64,000 bases of DNA from NCBI RefSeq assembly GCF_031581025.1, contig NZ_JAVLCA010000009.1; one strand, given 5' to 3'. The number at the start of each line of letters is the position of its first letter. The stretch's first letter is position 1. Under the pieces are notes generated by a model. The model did not search any database and was not told the origin of the DNA. It saw only the letters and a program-made list of their open reading frames with translations. Made by a program: the position numbers and the translations under genes. The stretch is from Salibaculum sp031581025 (GTDB lineage: Bacteria; Pseudomonadota; Alphaproteobacteria; Rhodobacterales; Rhodobacteraceae). Shown in pieces: positions 47,053 to 56,024 of this stretch.

Positions 47053-48306
47053 CTAGACATCCTGCGCCCATGCGCCGTTGCGGAAGACCGGCACGCGGGT
47101 GCCGTCGGGCTTGATCCCGTCGATATCGGTCTCCGGCCCGCCGATCATCCAGTCGACGTGGATCAGGCTGCTGTTGCCACCACCCGCCGTGACCTTGGCC
47201 GGGTCGCTGGCGATCTCGTCCACGAAGCAGTCGGAATAGCACTGGCCCTGCGCGATGTGGCAGGCGGCGTTCTCGTCATAGAGCGTGTTGAAGAACAGCA
47301 GCCCCGATTGCGAGATGGGCGAGCCGTGCGGCACAAGCGCCACCTCGCCCAGCCGCGCCGCGCCTTCGTCGGTGTCGATCAGCTTTTTCCAGCTCGCCTC
47401 GCCCTCGCTGGCCGACGCCTCGACGATCCGGCCCGCTTCGAAGCGCACCTCTATATTCTCGATCGGCGTGCCCTGGTAGACCAGCGGTTTCGACGCGCGG
47501 GCGACGCCATCGACCCGGTCCTTGTGCGGGGTGGTAAAGACCTCTTCGGTGGGGATATTGGGGTTGCAGGTGATGCCGTTCTTGGCCTGCGAGGCGCCGC
47601 CCTTCCATTCATGCCCCTCGGCCAGGCCCACTGTCAGGTCGGTGCCGCCGCCAGTGAAATGCAGCGCGCTGAAGGCCTGGTCGTTCAGCCACTCGGTGCG
47701 GGCGCGCAGCTTGGCGTTATGGGCCTGCCATTCGGCCACGGGATCGTCCCGATCCACGCGGGAGGCGGCAAAGATCGCATCGGCCAGTTTCGCCACGGCC
47801 TCGTCCTCGGAGAGGTCGGGAAAGACCTGCCGCGCCCAGGCCCTGCCCGGGTAGCTGACGATGTTCCAGTTGATTTCGAAATTGACGATCCTCTCTTTCG
47901 CGGGCTTCGAGGCCGCCGAACTGGCCTTGGCCACCCGCGCGGCCCTGTCCGGGTCCTGCCCCTTCAGAAGCAGCGGGTTGTCGGCAGAAATGGCCAGCCG
48001 CGCGGCATTGTTCGCAAAGGCCTCGGCCATGCCGTTGTACAGCCAGCCGGGCGCCGAGTCGAAAGCGGCATCGTGGCCATGTTCGAACCGCGCCAACGTC
48101 ACCTCCTCGTCCGACAGGATCGGCGTCACGTTGGCCGCCCCGGCCCGGTAGGCCGCCGCCGCGATGCGCCGGACCAGCGGCAACGCCTCGACCGGGGCGG
48201 TCAGGACAAGCTCCTGGCCGGGCTGCAACCCCAGACCAACCTGCACGGCCACCTCGGCCAGCTTGTCCAGTTTCACTGTGTCGAAAGGCAGGTCTGCGTC
48301 ACTCAT
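47053..48306 (-). CDS. M29-family aminopeptidase
   Basis: A 417-residue peptidase of the aminopeptidase T/S (M29) family. The C-terminal metal-binding region is visible: NIPTEEVFTTPHKDRVDG, then EALVPHGSPISQSGLLFFNTLYDENAACHIAQG in parts, and HVDWMIGG near the end. It removes N-terminal residues from peptides using a cocatalytic metal pair. ATG 48306 (MSDADLPFDT) is chosen; the longer upstream frame is not conserved-looking. It is divergent from the HAD phosphatase. Confidence 0.9.
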   Translation of the reverse strand: MSDADLPFDTVKLDKLAEVAVQVGLGLQPGQELVLTAPVEALPLVRRIAAAAYRAGAANVTPILSDEEVTLARFEHGHDAAFDSAPGWLYNGMAEAFANNAARLAISADNPLLLKGQDPDRAARVAKASSAASKPAKERIVNFEINWNIVSYPGRAWARQVFPDLSEDEAVAKLADAIFAASRVDRDDPVAEWQAHNAKLRARTEWLNDQAFSALHFTGGGTDLTVGLAEGHEWKGGASQAKNGITCNPNIPTEEVFTTPHKDRVDGVARASKPLVYQGTPIENIEVRFEAGRIVEASASEGEASWKKLIDTDEGAARLGEVALVPHGSPISQSGLLFFNTLYDENAACHIAQGQCYSDCFVDEIASDPAKVTAGGGNSSLIHVDWMIGGPETDIDGIKPDGTRVPVFRNGAWAQDV

Positions 48307-48433
48307 GGGGGCCTCGTGTGCGGGAAATGGAAGCCTGAACATATGCAGTGGATCGGCACAGTCCACCCTGCCCCTTTCCTCCGGTCGGCAAAACGGGCTA
48401 TCTCGGCGCAAATCCACTGCCCGAAAGCACCCC

Positions 48434-49306
48434 ATGACCGAGATCATCCAGACATTCGCCGACATCTCCGACAATTACGACGTGGCGTTCGTCGATCTCT
48501 GGGGCTGCATGCACGATGGCGTGCAGGCCTTTCCAGAGGCGGTGGCCGCCATGCAGGGGTTCCGCGCGCGCGGCGGCAAGGTGGTCCTTGTGACCAACGC
48601 TCCGCGGGCCCGTGGCCCCGTCGAACACCAGATCAGAGGCCTGGGCATCCCCGAAGACGCCTGGGACAGCATCGCCACCAGTGGCGACAGCGCCCGCGCG
48701 GCGATGTTCAGCGGCGCCGTGGGCCGCAAGGTCTGGTTCATGGGCGAAGAGCACGACTGGTCCTTCTTCGAGCCACTGCAGATCATCGAAGACCCGGTCG
48801 AGATCGAGGTGGTCGAGCTGGACGAGGCCGAGGGGATCGTCTGCTGCGGGCCGTTCGATCCGCATGCGGACCCGGCGGTCAACCGGCCGCAGTTCCTCTA
48901 TGCCAAGCAGAAGGGCCTGAAACTGCTCTGCGCCAATCCCGACATGGTGGTGGACCGCGGCGGTGCGCGGGAATGGTGCGCCGGTGCGCTGGCCGCGCTA
49001 TATACCGAGATGAGCGGCGAGAGCCTTTACTTCGGCAAGCCGCATCCGCCCATCTACGATCTGGCCCGGCGCCGCCACGCGGCCCTGCCGGGGGCCATCG
49101 ACGCGCCCCGCATCATTGCCATCGGCGACGGGATTCGCACCGATATCCTGGGCGCCCAGCAAGAGGATATCGACAGCCTCTTCATCACCGGCGGGCTGGC
49201 CGCGAAAGAGACCAAGACCGGCGACGCCCCGGACCCCGAGGCCCTGAAGGCCTATGCGGAACGGGAGATGGTGCAGCCGACCCATGCGATCGGCTTCTTG
49301 CGATAA
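48434..49306 (+). CDS. TIGR01459-type HAD-superfamily hydrolase
   Basis: A 290-residue HAD phosphatase with an Nagd-like cap. VAFVDLWGCMHDGV (18-31) has the nucleophile Asp21, with the usual second Asp replaced by Trp as in this subfamily. VTNAPR is motif II, GKPHPPIYD provides the Lys, and IIAIGDGIRTDILGA is motif IV. The substrate is unknown; related proteins dephosphorylate sugar phosphates or nucleotides. It starts at ATG 48434 and is divergent from the aminopeptidase. Confidence 0.87.
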   Translation: MTEIIQTFADISDNYDVAFVDLWGCMHDGVQAFPEAVAAMQGFRARGGKVVLVTNAPRARGPVEHQIRGLGIPEDAWDSIATSGDSARAAMFSGAVGRKVWFMGEEHDWSFFEPLQIIEDPVEIEVVELDEAEGIVCCGPFDPHADPAVNRPQFLYAKQKGLKLLCANPDMVVDRGGAREWCAGALAALYTEMSGESLYFGKPHPPIYDLARRRHAALPGAIDAPRIIAIGDGIRTDILGAQQEDIDSLFITGGLAAKETKTGDAPDPEALKAYAEREMVQPTHAIGFLR

Positions 49307-49307
49307 G

Positions 49308-49329
49308 GAAAATTCTCCCTTGAATTTTC
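49308..49329. repeat. AT-rich perfect inverted repeat after HAD gene
   Basis: GAAAATTC-TCCCTT-GAATTTTC is an 8-bp perfect repeat with a 6-base centre. It starts one base after the HAD stop and overlaps the predicted -35 of the MaoC promoter. It could be an operator or a weak terminator. Confidence 0.55.
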
Positions 49330-49348
49330 TGCGTTTGCGAAGTAACAA
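49320..49348 (+). promoter_or_regulatory. sigma-70-like promoter before MaoC-ribF run
   Basis: TTGAAT (49320-49325) and TAACAA (49343-49348) with a 17-base spacer lie in the most AT-rich stretch around. The first base after it is about 50 bases before the MaoC start. Confidence 0.45.
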
Positions 49349-49399
49349 AATTTCACACCACGACAAGTGGGGGATGTTTTGTTGCCCGAGGAACGCGAA

Positions 49400-49843
49400 A
49401 TGCTCGACAACCTGCCGCGCGGAACGATCTGCATCGAGGATATCGAGATCGGCATGGTCCGGTCGCTGTCCAAGACCATCACCGACCAGGACATCGAGAT
49501 GTTCGCGGCCGTCTCGACCGACCACAACCCGGTACACCTCGACGATGCCTATGCCCGCGACACGATCTTCGAGGGGCGCATCGCCCACGGGATGCTGACC
49601 GCTGGCCTTGTCTCGGCGGTGATCGGGGAACAGCTGCCCGGGCACGGCACGGTCTACCTTGGCCAGACGATGAAATTTCTCGGCCCCGTCCGCCCCGGAG
49701 ATCGCGTGACCGCCGAGGTCGAGGTGACCGAGATCGAACCGGGAAAGCGCCGGGTCACCCTGGACACCCGATGCCTTGTCGCGGGCAAGAAGGTCGTGAC
49801 CGGCGAGGCCAAGGTCCTGGCCCCGTCGGCCAAGTTCGACTGA
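49400..49843 (+). CDS. MaoC-family (R)-specific enoyl-CoA hydratase-like protein
   Basis: A 147-residue hot-dog-fold hydratase. The hydratase motif is visible in FAAVSTDHNPVHLDDAYARDTIFEGRIAHGMLTAGLVS, whose Asp and His (DHNPVH and AHG) form the catalytic pair of PhaJ/MaoC. It probably hydrates enoyl-CoA in fatty acid or polyhydroxyalkanoate metabolism. ATG 49400 has GAGGAA 5-6 bases upstream; a GTG at 49367 would add eleven non-conserved residues. Confidence 0.85.
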   Translation: MLDNLPRGTICIEDIEIGMVRSLSKTITDQDIEMFAAVSTDHNPVHLDDAYARDTIFEGRIAHGMLTAGLVSAVIGEQLPGHGTVYLGQTMKFLGPVRPGDRVTAEVEVTEIEPGKRRVTLDTRCLVAGKKVVTGEAKVLAPSAKFD

Positions 49844-49905
49844 CGTCGTTACCAAGGGCAAAGCGCCGCCTTGCCTCTGCCGTCGCACCGCGCTACCCGT
49901 CGCCC

Positions 49906-50832
49906 ATGCGCATCACCCGCGACATAGATTTCGTTCCGCCCGAGGACAAAGGCGCCTCGGTGGCGATCGGCAATTTCGACGGGGTCCACCTGGGCCACCA
50001 GGCGGTGATCGACCTTGCGCGTCGCGAGGACGCACCGCTGGGCGTGCTCACCTTCGAGCCGCACCCCCGCGAGGTGCTACGCCCCGAAACCCCGCCCTTT
50101 CGGCTGATGAATGCCGAGACCCGCGCACACCGGCTGGAAAAGATCGGGGTGGACCATCTGTACGAACTGCCCTTCACCGCGGCCATTTCCGAGCTGACCG
50201 ACCGCGGCTTTGCCGAACAGATCCTGCGCGACAGTCTCGGGGTGGCCCATGTGGTGGTGGGCGAGGACTTCTGCTTCGGCAAGGGCCGAACGGGGAATGC
50301 CGCGGGCCTTCAGCGCTACGGTGCCGAAATGGGATTCGGCGTCACCATCGCCCCGATGCTGCGCACCGCCTCGGGGGCGGCCTCCTCCACCGCGATCCGC
50401 ACCGCCCTAGGCGATGGCAAGCCGCGTGTGGCGGCCGAGATGCTGGGCCATTGGCACCGCATCGACGGCCCGGTGATCCAGGGCGACCAGCGCGGCCGCG
50501 ACCTGGGCTATCCCACCGCCAACATGTCCATAGACGGGCTGCACCCGCCGAAATTCGGCGTCTACGCCGTGCTGGTCGAGGTTCTGGATGGCCCCCACAT
50601 GGGGCGCTATCAGGGCGCCGCCTCGATCGGGGTGAAGCCGACCTTCGGCGTCAACCGGGCCAATTGCGAGACATTCCTGTTCGATTTCGCAGGCGACCTC
50701 TACGGCGCGCATCTGAGTGTCGCACTGGTGGATTTCCTGCGCGGCGAAGACTCCTTCGACGGGGTCGAGGCCCTGATTGCCCAGATGGACGCCGACTGCG
50801 CCCGCGCCAGGGACATCCTTGCCCATGTCTGA
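49906..50832 (+). CDS. ribF: bifunctional riboflavin kinase/FAD synthetase
   Basis: A 308-residue enzyme making FMN and FAD. The N-terminal nucleotidyltransferase has AIGNFDGVHLGHQAVI and TFEPHPREVL; VVGEDFCFGKGRTGN follows, then the C-terminal kinase with GRDLGYPTANM and GVYAV. Length is as expected. It ends inside the first codons of the YcgN gene (8-base overlap), so the two are coupled. Confidence 0.95.
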   Translation: MRITRDIDFVPPEDKGASVAIGNFDGVHLGHQAVIDLARREDAPLGVLTFEPHPREVLRPETPPFRLMNAETRAHRLEKIGVDHLYELPFTAAISELTDRGFAEQILRDSLGVAHVVVGEDFCFGKGRTGNAAGLQRYGAEMGFGVTIAPMLRTASGAASSTAIRTALGDGKPRVAAEMLGHWHRIDGPVIQGDQRGRDLGYPTANMSIDGLHPPKFGVYAVLVEVLDGPHMGRYQGAASIGVKPTFGVNRANCETFLFDFAGDLYGAHLSVALVDFLRGEDSFDGVEALIAQMDADCARARDILAHV

Positions 50833-51295
50833 TCCGATCAAGCGCGACGGGCTGCGGCGCGAATTCTGGTCGCGCGTGCCGATGCACAAGATGACCGGTG
50901 CCGAATGGGAGGCGCTTTGCGACGGCTGCGGCAAGTGCTGCCTGAACAAGCTGGAGGACGCCGACACCGGCGAGGTCGCCCTGACCCGCGTCGCCTGCCG
51001 CCTGCTGGACGACAGCACCTGCCGCTGCACCCAGTATGACATCCGCCACCAGTTCGTCCCCGATTGCATCCGCCTCACGCCGGAGACCATCAAGCAGCAC
51101 ATGTACTGGCTGCCCCGGACCTGCGCCTATCGACTGGTCTACGAGGGGCGCGACCTGTTTCACTGGCATCCGCTGATCTCGGGCGATCCGCAGACGGTCC
51201 ACGATTCCGGCGTCTCGGTGCAGGATCTGACGGTCAGCGAATTCGAAACCCCCGACGAAGACTGGGAAGACCACATCATCGAGGAGCCGCTTTAG
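50825..51295 (+). CDS. YcgN/UPF0260 family cysteine-cluster protein
   Basis: A 156-residue protein with CDGCGKCCLNKLED and later DDSTCRCTQYDIRHQFVPDC, giving a set of cysteines (about residues 32, 35, 38, 39, 62, 70, 72, 83) suited to metal or Fe-S binding. This is the UPF0260 pattern; no function is assigned. The start ATG 50825 lies inside ribF, and the stop TAG is directly followed by the ATG of the next gene. Confidence 0.85.
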   Translation: MSDPIKRDGLRREFWSRVPMHKMTGAEWEALCDGCGKCCLNKLEDADTGEVALTRVACRLLDDSTCRCTQYDIRHQFVPDCIRLTPETIKQHMYWLPRTCAYRLVYEGRDLFHWHPLISGDPQTVHDSGVSVQDLTVSEFETPDEDWEDHIIEEPL

Positions 51296-52345
51296 ATGTT
51301 CTTTGCCTCAGACAACGGCGGCCCCGCCCACCCTTCGGTGATCGAGGCCCTGTCGCGCGCCAACGACGGCCATACCAGCGCCTATGGCGTGGAACCGGGC
51401 ATGGAACGCGTGCGTGACCGCCTGCGCGAGATTTTCGAGGCGCCGCAGGCCGCCGTCTATCTTGTCGCCACGGGCACGGCGGCCAATGCGCTGGCGCTGG
51501 CCACGATGTCGCGCCCCTGGGAGACGGTGTTCTGCACCGCGATGGCCCATATCAACGAGGACGAGTGCAACGCGCCCGAATTCTATTCCGGCGGTGCCAA
51601 GCTGACCCTTGTGGGCGACAAGAACGCCAAGATGGACCCGAACGCCCTGCACGCGGCGATTGCCGCCGAAGAAAGCCGCGGCGTCCATGGGCCCCAGCGC
51701 GGGCCGGTTTCGATCACCAACGCAACCGAAAAGGGCACCGTCTACACACCGGCAGAGATTGCCGCGCTGACAGGTGTGGCCCGCGAATTCGGGCTTCAGA
51801 CCCATCTCGACGGGGCGCGCTTTGCCAATGCGCTGGTTTCTCTGGACTGCACCCCGGCGGAAATGACCTGGAAGGCGGGCGTCGATGCGGTCAGTTTCGG
51901 CGGCACCAAGAACGGGCTGATGGGGGCCGAGGCGGTGATCCTGTTCGATCCCGAGACCGCCTGGGAGTTCGAGTTGCGCCGCAAGCGCGGGGCGCATCTC
52001 TTTTCCAAGCATCGCTACCTGTCAGCCCAGATGGAGGCCTATCTCGCCGACGACCTCTGGCTCGAGATGGCGCGCCGCGCGAATGCGACCTGCGCGCATC
52101 TCGCCGAAGGCATGCGACAGCAAGACAGCGTTGAATTCCTGCACGAACCGGCCGCGAACATCATATTCGCACGCTTTCCGCGCCGCCTGCACAAGCGGCT
52201 GCTGGAGGCCGGGGCCTATTACTACATCTGGGACGGCGACCCGGACGCGGGCGACCCGGAGGAACCGCTGACCGGGCGCCTCGTCTGCGACTGGTCCATC
52301 GGCACCGAAGGCGCGGATGCCTTCCTGTCGGCCATGCGGGGCTAG
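51296..52345 (+). CDS. low-specificity L-threonine aldolase family protein
   Basis: A 349-residue PLP enzyme of the beta-eliminating lyase/threonine aldolase group. SDNGGPAHPSVIEAL opens it, TGTAANALAL binds PLP phosphate, DGARFANALV places Asp-Arg near the cofactor, and FGGTKNGLMGAEAV carries the Schiff-base Lys. It would cleave threonine or allo-threonine to glycine and acetaldehyde. The ATG follows directly the YcgN stop, so it belongs to the ribF-YcgN unit. Confidence 0.87.
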   Translation: MFFASDNGGPAHPSVIEALSRANDGHTSAYGVEPGMERVRDRLREIFEAPQAAVYLVATGTAANALALATMSRPWETVFCTAMAHINEDECNAPEFYSGGAKLTLVGDKNAKMDPNALHAAIAAEESRGVHGPQRGPVSITNATEKGTVYTPAEIAALTGVAREFGLQTHLDGARFANALVSLDCTPAEMTWKAGVDAVSFGGTKNGLMGAEAVILFDPETAWEFELRRKRGAHLFSKHRYLSAQMEAYLADDLWLEMARRANATCAHLAEGMRQQDSVEFLHEPAANIIFARFPRRLHKRLLEAGAYYYIWDGDPDAGDPEEPLTGRLVCDWSIGTEGADAFLSAMRG

Positions 52346-52938
52346 AGCTTGCCCGCCAGGTGCAGGTCAAGGTCGTCCAGCCGGTCCTGGCCCCAGAACA
52401 GCTCGTCCCCGACGGCATAGAAGGGCGAACCGAAAACGCCCCGCGCGACGGCCTCTTCAAGGTTGGCAGCATAGGGCTCGGCCCCGCTCAGAAGCCCGCT
52501 GTCAGCCAGCCCCGGATCGAAACCCGCCTGCGCCAACGCCGCGCGGATCACGCCATCATCGGCCACGTCCTTTTCCTCGGCCCAGCAGGCGCGCAGGATC
52601 GCATGGACCAGTCCGCCCAGATCGCCGCCTCCGGCACTCTGCGCGGCGATGATCGCATAGGACGACGGCGCCGGGTTGGCCGGGAAATGCGCGGGCTTGA
52701 GGGTGATCGGCAGTCCGGCCTTCACGGCCGACCGGCGCATGTCCTGCAAGCGGTAATCCTGCCGGTTAGGGTGGCGCTCGCCCGGGGGCGTGCCGCCGGT
52801 GCGCGCGAACAGCGCCATGATGTCGAGCGGCTTGTAGGCCACCGTCGCGCCATGCCGCGCGGCAATCTCTTCCACCCGGGTGCCCGCCAGGTAGGTGAAG
52901 GGCGAGATCGTCGTGAAATAGTAATCAATCTGCGGCAT
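52342..52938 (-). CDS. 2-hydroxychromene-2-carboxylate isomerase-like protein
   Basis: A 198-residue DsbA-like, kappa-class GST-related protein. YYFTTISPFTYLAG at the start carries the catalytic Ser in place of Cys, then KPLDIMALFARTGG and the C-terminal GVFGSPFYAVGDELFWGQDRLD. The named isomerase acts in naphthalene breakdown, but no such pathway lies nearby, so a general GSH-dependent isomerase role is more likely. It converges on threonine aldolase, overlapping its stop by 4 bases. Confidence 0.82.
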   Translation of the reverse strand: MPQIDYYFTTISPFTYLAGTRVEEIAARHGATVAYKPLDIMALFARTGGTPPGERHPNRQDYRLQDMRRSAVKAGLPITLKPAHFPANPAPSSYAIIAAQSAGGGDLGGLVHAILRACWAEEKDVADDGVIRAALAQAGFDPGLADSGLLSGAEPYAANLEEAVARGVFGSPFYAVGDELFWGQDRLDDLDLHLAGKL

Positions 52939-53032
52939 TTGCCCCGCGCCTTCCCATGGTTTCTTTGCCCGAGGTTAGACCCATGCTAAGCGGTGTCAAC
53001 GTCACGAATCTGTCACCTCGGGGTCCTGCCAC

Positions 53033-54049
53033 ATGCCGAATATCGTCGAGCCCAAGCTTATCTCGGGCAATGCCAACATGCCGCTTGCCCAGTCCGTCGC
53101 CCGACGGATGTCCATGCATCGCGGGATCAACGTCGGGCTGGTCGATGCCCGGGTCGAACGGTTCAACGACGGCGAGATCTTCGTCGAGGTCTTCGAGAAC
53201 GTCCGCGGCGAGGACATGTTCGTCATCCAGCCCACCTCGAACCCCGCCAACGACAACCTGATGGAACTGCTGATCATCTGCGACGCCCTGCGCCGATCCT
53301 CGGCCAGCCGCATCACGGCGGTGATCCCGTATTTCGGCTATGCCCGCCAGGATCGCCGCACCAAGGCCCGCACGCCGATTTCGGCCAAGCTGGTCGCGAA
53401 CATGCTGGTCGAGGCCGGGGTGGAACGCATCCTGACCATGGACCTGCACGCGGCCCAGATCCAGGGTTTCTTCGATATCCCTGTCGACAACCTCTATGCC
53501 AGCCCGATCTTCGCCCTGGACATCCAGCACAATTTCAAGGGCGCCGAGGATGTCATGGTGGTCAGCCCCGACGTGGGCGGCGTGGCCCGCGCGCGCGAAT
53601 TGGCCCAGAGGATTAATGCGCCGCTGGCCATCGTCGACAAGCGCCGCGAGAAACCCGGCGAAATCGCCGAGATGACCGTCATCGGCGACGTGCGCGGCAA
53701 GAAATGCATCATCGTGGATGACATCTGCGATACCGCAGGAACCCTGTGCAAGGCCGCCGAAGTGCTGACGGAACATGGTGCCACCGAGGTGCATTCCTAT
53801 ATCACCCATGGCGTCCTCTCGGGCCCGGCCGTCGAGCGGATCACCAATTCGGTGATGAAGTCGCTGGTCATCACCGACAGCATCCAGGCCACCAAGTCAG
53901 TGATGGATTGCCCCAATATCCGCACCGTGCCCACCGCGCCGATGTTCGCCCAGGCGATCCTGAACATCTGGAACGGGACCAGCGTGTCCTCGCTTTTCGA
54001 TCACGAAACGCTGACGCCGATCTACGAAGGCATGTACACGATGCTCTGA
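53033..54049 (+). CDS. prs: ribose-phosphate pyrophosphokinase
   Basis: A 338-residue class I PRPP synthetase. FNDGEIFVEVFENVRG and YFGYARQDRRTKART carry ATP-binding residues, and the PRPP loop is IIVDDICDTAGTLCKAA. It supplies PRPP for purines, pyrimidines, histidine and NAD. The ATG is 53033; the gene is divergent from the isomerase and its 3' end faces atpC. Confidence 0.96.
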   Translation: MPNIVEPKLISGNANMPLAQSVARRMSMHRGINVGLVDARVERFNDGEIFVEVFENVRGEDMFVIQPTSNPANDNLMELLIICDALRRSSASRITAVIPYFGYARQDRRTKARTPISAKLVANMLVEAGVERILTMDLHAAQIQGFFDIPVDNLYASPIFALDIQHNFKGAEDVMVVSPDVGGVARARELAQRINAPLAIVDKRREKPGEIAEMTVIGDVRGKKCIIVDDICDTAGTLCKAAEVLTEHGATEVHSYITHGVLSGPAVERITNSVMKSLVITDSIQATKSVMDCPNIRTVPTAPMFAQAILNIWNGTSVSSLFDHETLTPIYEGMYTML

Positions 54050-54081
54050 TCCCGGGCGTCGAACCACGTCGGCCTTTCGTC

Positions 54082-54103
54082 CGCGCCGCGTCGACGCGGC
54101 GCG
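54082..54103. repeat. 22-bp GC palindrome between prs and atpC
   Basis: CGCGCCGCG-TCGA-CGCGGCGCG is a perfect palindrome between two convergent genes, flanked by further GGCC pairs. It could form a bidirectional terminator without a T-run. Confidence 0.55.
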
Positions 54104-54130
54104 AGTCGGCCAGTTAAACCGGATTGCGGC

Positions 54131-54571
54131 CTAGAGGTCTGGGCGTTTGGGGCTCAACCCGATATAATCGCCGATGGCCACCATGTCGGAAAGCAGCTTG
54201 GCCGCGTCATCGACCGGCCCCGGCTCGTTCTGGAAGGCTTCCCGGACTTGGTCGTAGGCCCTTTGCGCCTCGTCGACGAGGCGCTCGTAGACCTCTTGGG
54301 TCATCTCGCCGCGCGGCAGGGCCTTCTCGGCCAGCACCGTGATTCCGTCGGAGTTGATCTCGGCAAAGCCGCCCGAGACGACGTAATCGTCCGACCCGCC
54401 GCGGTGGGTGACCGTCAGCAGCCCCGGCCGCAGCGTGGTGATGGTCGGGGCATGATCGGCCATGGCCGTCATGTCCCCGTCCGCGCCGGGGATGCGCACC
54501 TCGGTCGCCTCGAGCTGCGCAAGGCGCCGCTCGGGGCTGACGAGGTCGAAGTGAAGCGCGTCGTTTGCCAT
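54131..54571 (-). CDS. atpC: F1F0 ATP synthase epsilon subunit
   Basis: A 146-residue epsilon subunit: FDLVSPERRLAQLEATEVRIPGADGDM is the beta-sandwich start, followed by HAPTITTLRPG. The C-terminal helices are longer than the minimum. It is last in the atpHAGDC order, 9 bases after atpD, and regulates the rotary F1 motor. Confidence 0.95.
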   Translation of the reverse strand: MANDALHFDLVSPERRLAQLEATEVRIPGADGDMTAMADHAPTITTLRPGLLTVTHRGGSDDYVVSGGFAEINSDGITVLAEKALPRGEMTQEVYERLVDEAQRAYDQVREAFQNEPGPVDDAAKLLSDMVAIGDYIGLSPKRPDL

Positions 54572-54580
54572 GAGGGCTCC

Positions 54581-56005
54581 TTATGCCGCGTCTGCGGCCA
54601 GTTTCTCGGCCTTGGCGACCACGTCCTCGATGCCGCCAACCATGTAGAAGGCGCCTTCGGGCAGGTGGTCGTATTCACCCGACACCACCGCCTTGAACGA
54701 CTCGATGGTGTCCTCGAGCGAGACCTGGATGCCGTCGGAGCCGGTGAAGACCTTGGCGACGTCGAAGGGCTGGCTGAGGAAACGCTCGATCTTGCGGGCG
54801 CGGGCCACGGTCAGCTTGTCGTCCTCGCTCAGCTCGTCCATGCCGAGGATCGCGATGATATCCTGCAGCGCCTTGTAGCGCTGGAGGATGCCCTGCACCT
54901 CGCGGGCGACCTCGTAGTGTTCTTCGCCGACGATCTGCGGGTCCATGAGGCGCGAGTTGGAGTCGAGCGGGTCAACCGCCGGATAGATGCCTTTTTCCGA
55001 GATCGCACGGTTGAGAACCGTGGTCGCGTCGAGGTGGGCGAAGGTCGTGGCCGGCGCGGGGTCGGTCAGGTCGTCCGCGGGCACATAGACGGCCTGGATC
55101 GAGGTGATCGACCCAGACTTCGTCGAGGTGATGCGTTCCTGCATCTGGCCCATGTCGGTGGCTAGTGTCGGCTGATAGCCCACAGCCGAGGGAATGCGGC
55201 CCAGAAGCGCCGAAACCTCGGACCCGGCCTGTGTGAAACGGAAGATGTTGTCGACGAAGAACAGCACGTCGGTGCCGGACTGGTCGCGGAACTGCTCGGC
55301 CAGGGTCAGGCCGGTCAGGGCGACGCGGGCCCGGGCCCCCGGCGGTTCGTTCATCTGGCCGTAGACCAGGGCCACCTGGCTTTCGGGCAGATTGTCGGGC
55401 TTGATGACGTTGGATTCGATCATCTCGTGATAAAGGTCGTTGCCCTCGCGGGTCCGCTCGCCGACGCCGGCGAAGACCGAATACCCCGAGTGGACCTTGG
55501 CGATGTTGTTGATCAGCTCCATGATGAGAACCGTCTTGCCAACACCTGCGCCGCCGAACAGGCCGATCTTGCCCCCCTTGGCGTAGGGTGCCAGCAGGTC
55601 GATGACCTTGATGCCCGTCACCAGGATCTCGGACTCGGTGGACTGTTCCTGGAATTCCGGGGCCTGCGCGTGGATCGGGCGCATCTCGGTTGTGTCGACC
55701 GGGTCGCCCTCGTCCACGGGTTCGCCTATGACGTTGAGAATGCGGCCCAGGGTGGCGTCGCCCACCGGCACCGAGATCGGCGCGTCGGCGTCGGTGACCT
55801 CTTGCCCGCGGACCAGGCCCTCGGTGGCGTCCATCGCGATGGTGCGCACGGTGCTCTCACCGAGGTGCTGGGCCACTTCGAGAACCAGCTTCTTTCCGTG
55901 GTTGTCCGTGGTCAGCGCGTTCAGGATCGCCGGGAGGTGATCGTCGAACTGCACGTCCACGACAGCGCCAATCACCTGGATGATCTTGCCTTTTGCGTTT
56001 GCCAT
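54581..56005 (-). CDS. atpD: F1F0 ATP synthase beta subunit
   Basis: A 474-residue catalytic beta subunit. The P-loop is GGAGVGKTVLIMELI; GERTREGNDLYHEM and ALTGLTLAEQFRD follow, and the catalytic Glu of the GERTREG stretch is present. ATG 56005 (MANAKGKI) is used with an AGAACCGGAGAAACGAC ribosome region upstream; an upstream in-frame ATG adds a basic leader. It is between atpG and atpC. Confidence 0.97.
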   Translation of the reverse strand: MANAKGKIIQVIGAVVDVQFDDHLPAILNALTTDNHGKKLVLEVAQHLGESTVRTIAMDATEGLVRGQEVTDADAPISVPVGDATLGRILNVIGEPVDEGDPVDTTEMRPIHAQAPEFQEQSTESEILVTGIKVIDLLAPYAKGGKIGLFGGAGVGKTVLIMELINNIAKVHSGYSVFAGVGERTREGNDLYHEMIESNVIKPDNLPESQVALVYGQMNEPPGARARVALTGLTLAEQFRDQSGTDVLFFVDNIFRFTQAGSEVSALLGRIPSAVGYQPTLATDMGQMQERITSTKSGSITSIQAVYVPADDLTDPAPATTFAHLDATTVLNRAISEKGIYPAVDPLDSNSRLMDPQIVGEEHYEVAREVQGILQRYKALQDIIAILGMDELSEDDKLTVARARKIERFLSQPFDVAKVFTGSDGIQVSLEDTIESFKAVVSGEYDHLPEGAFYMVGGIEDVVAKAEKLAADAA

Positions 56006-56024
56006 TGTCGTTTCTCCGGTTCTC

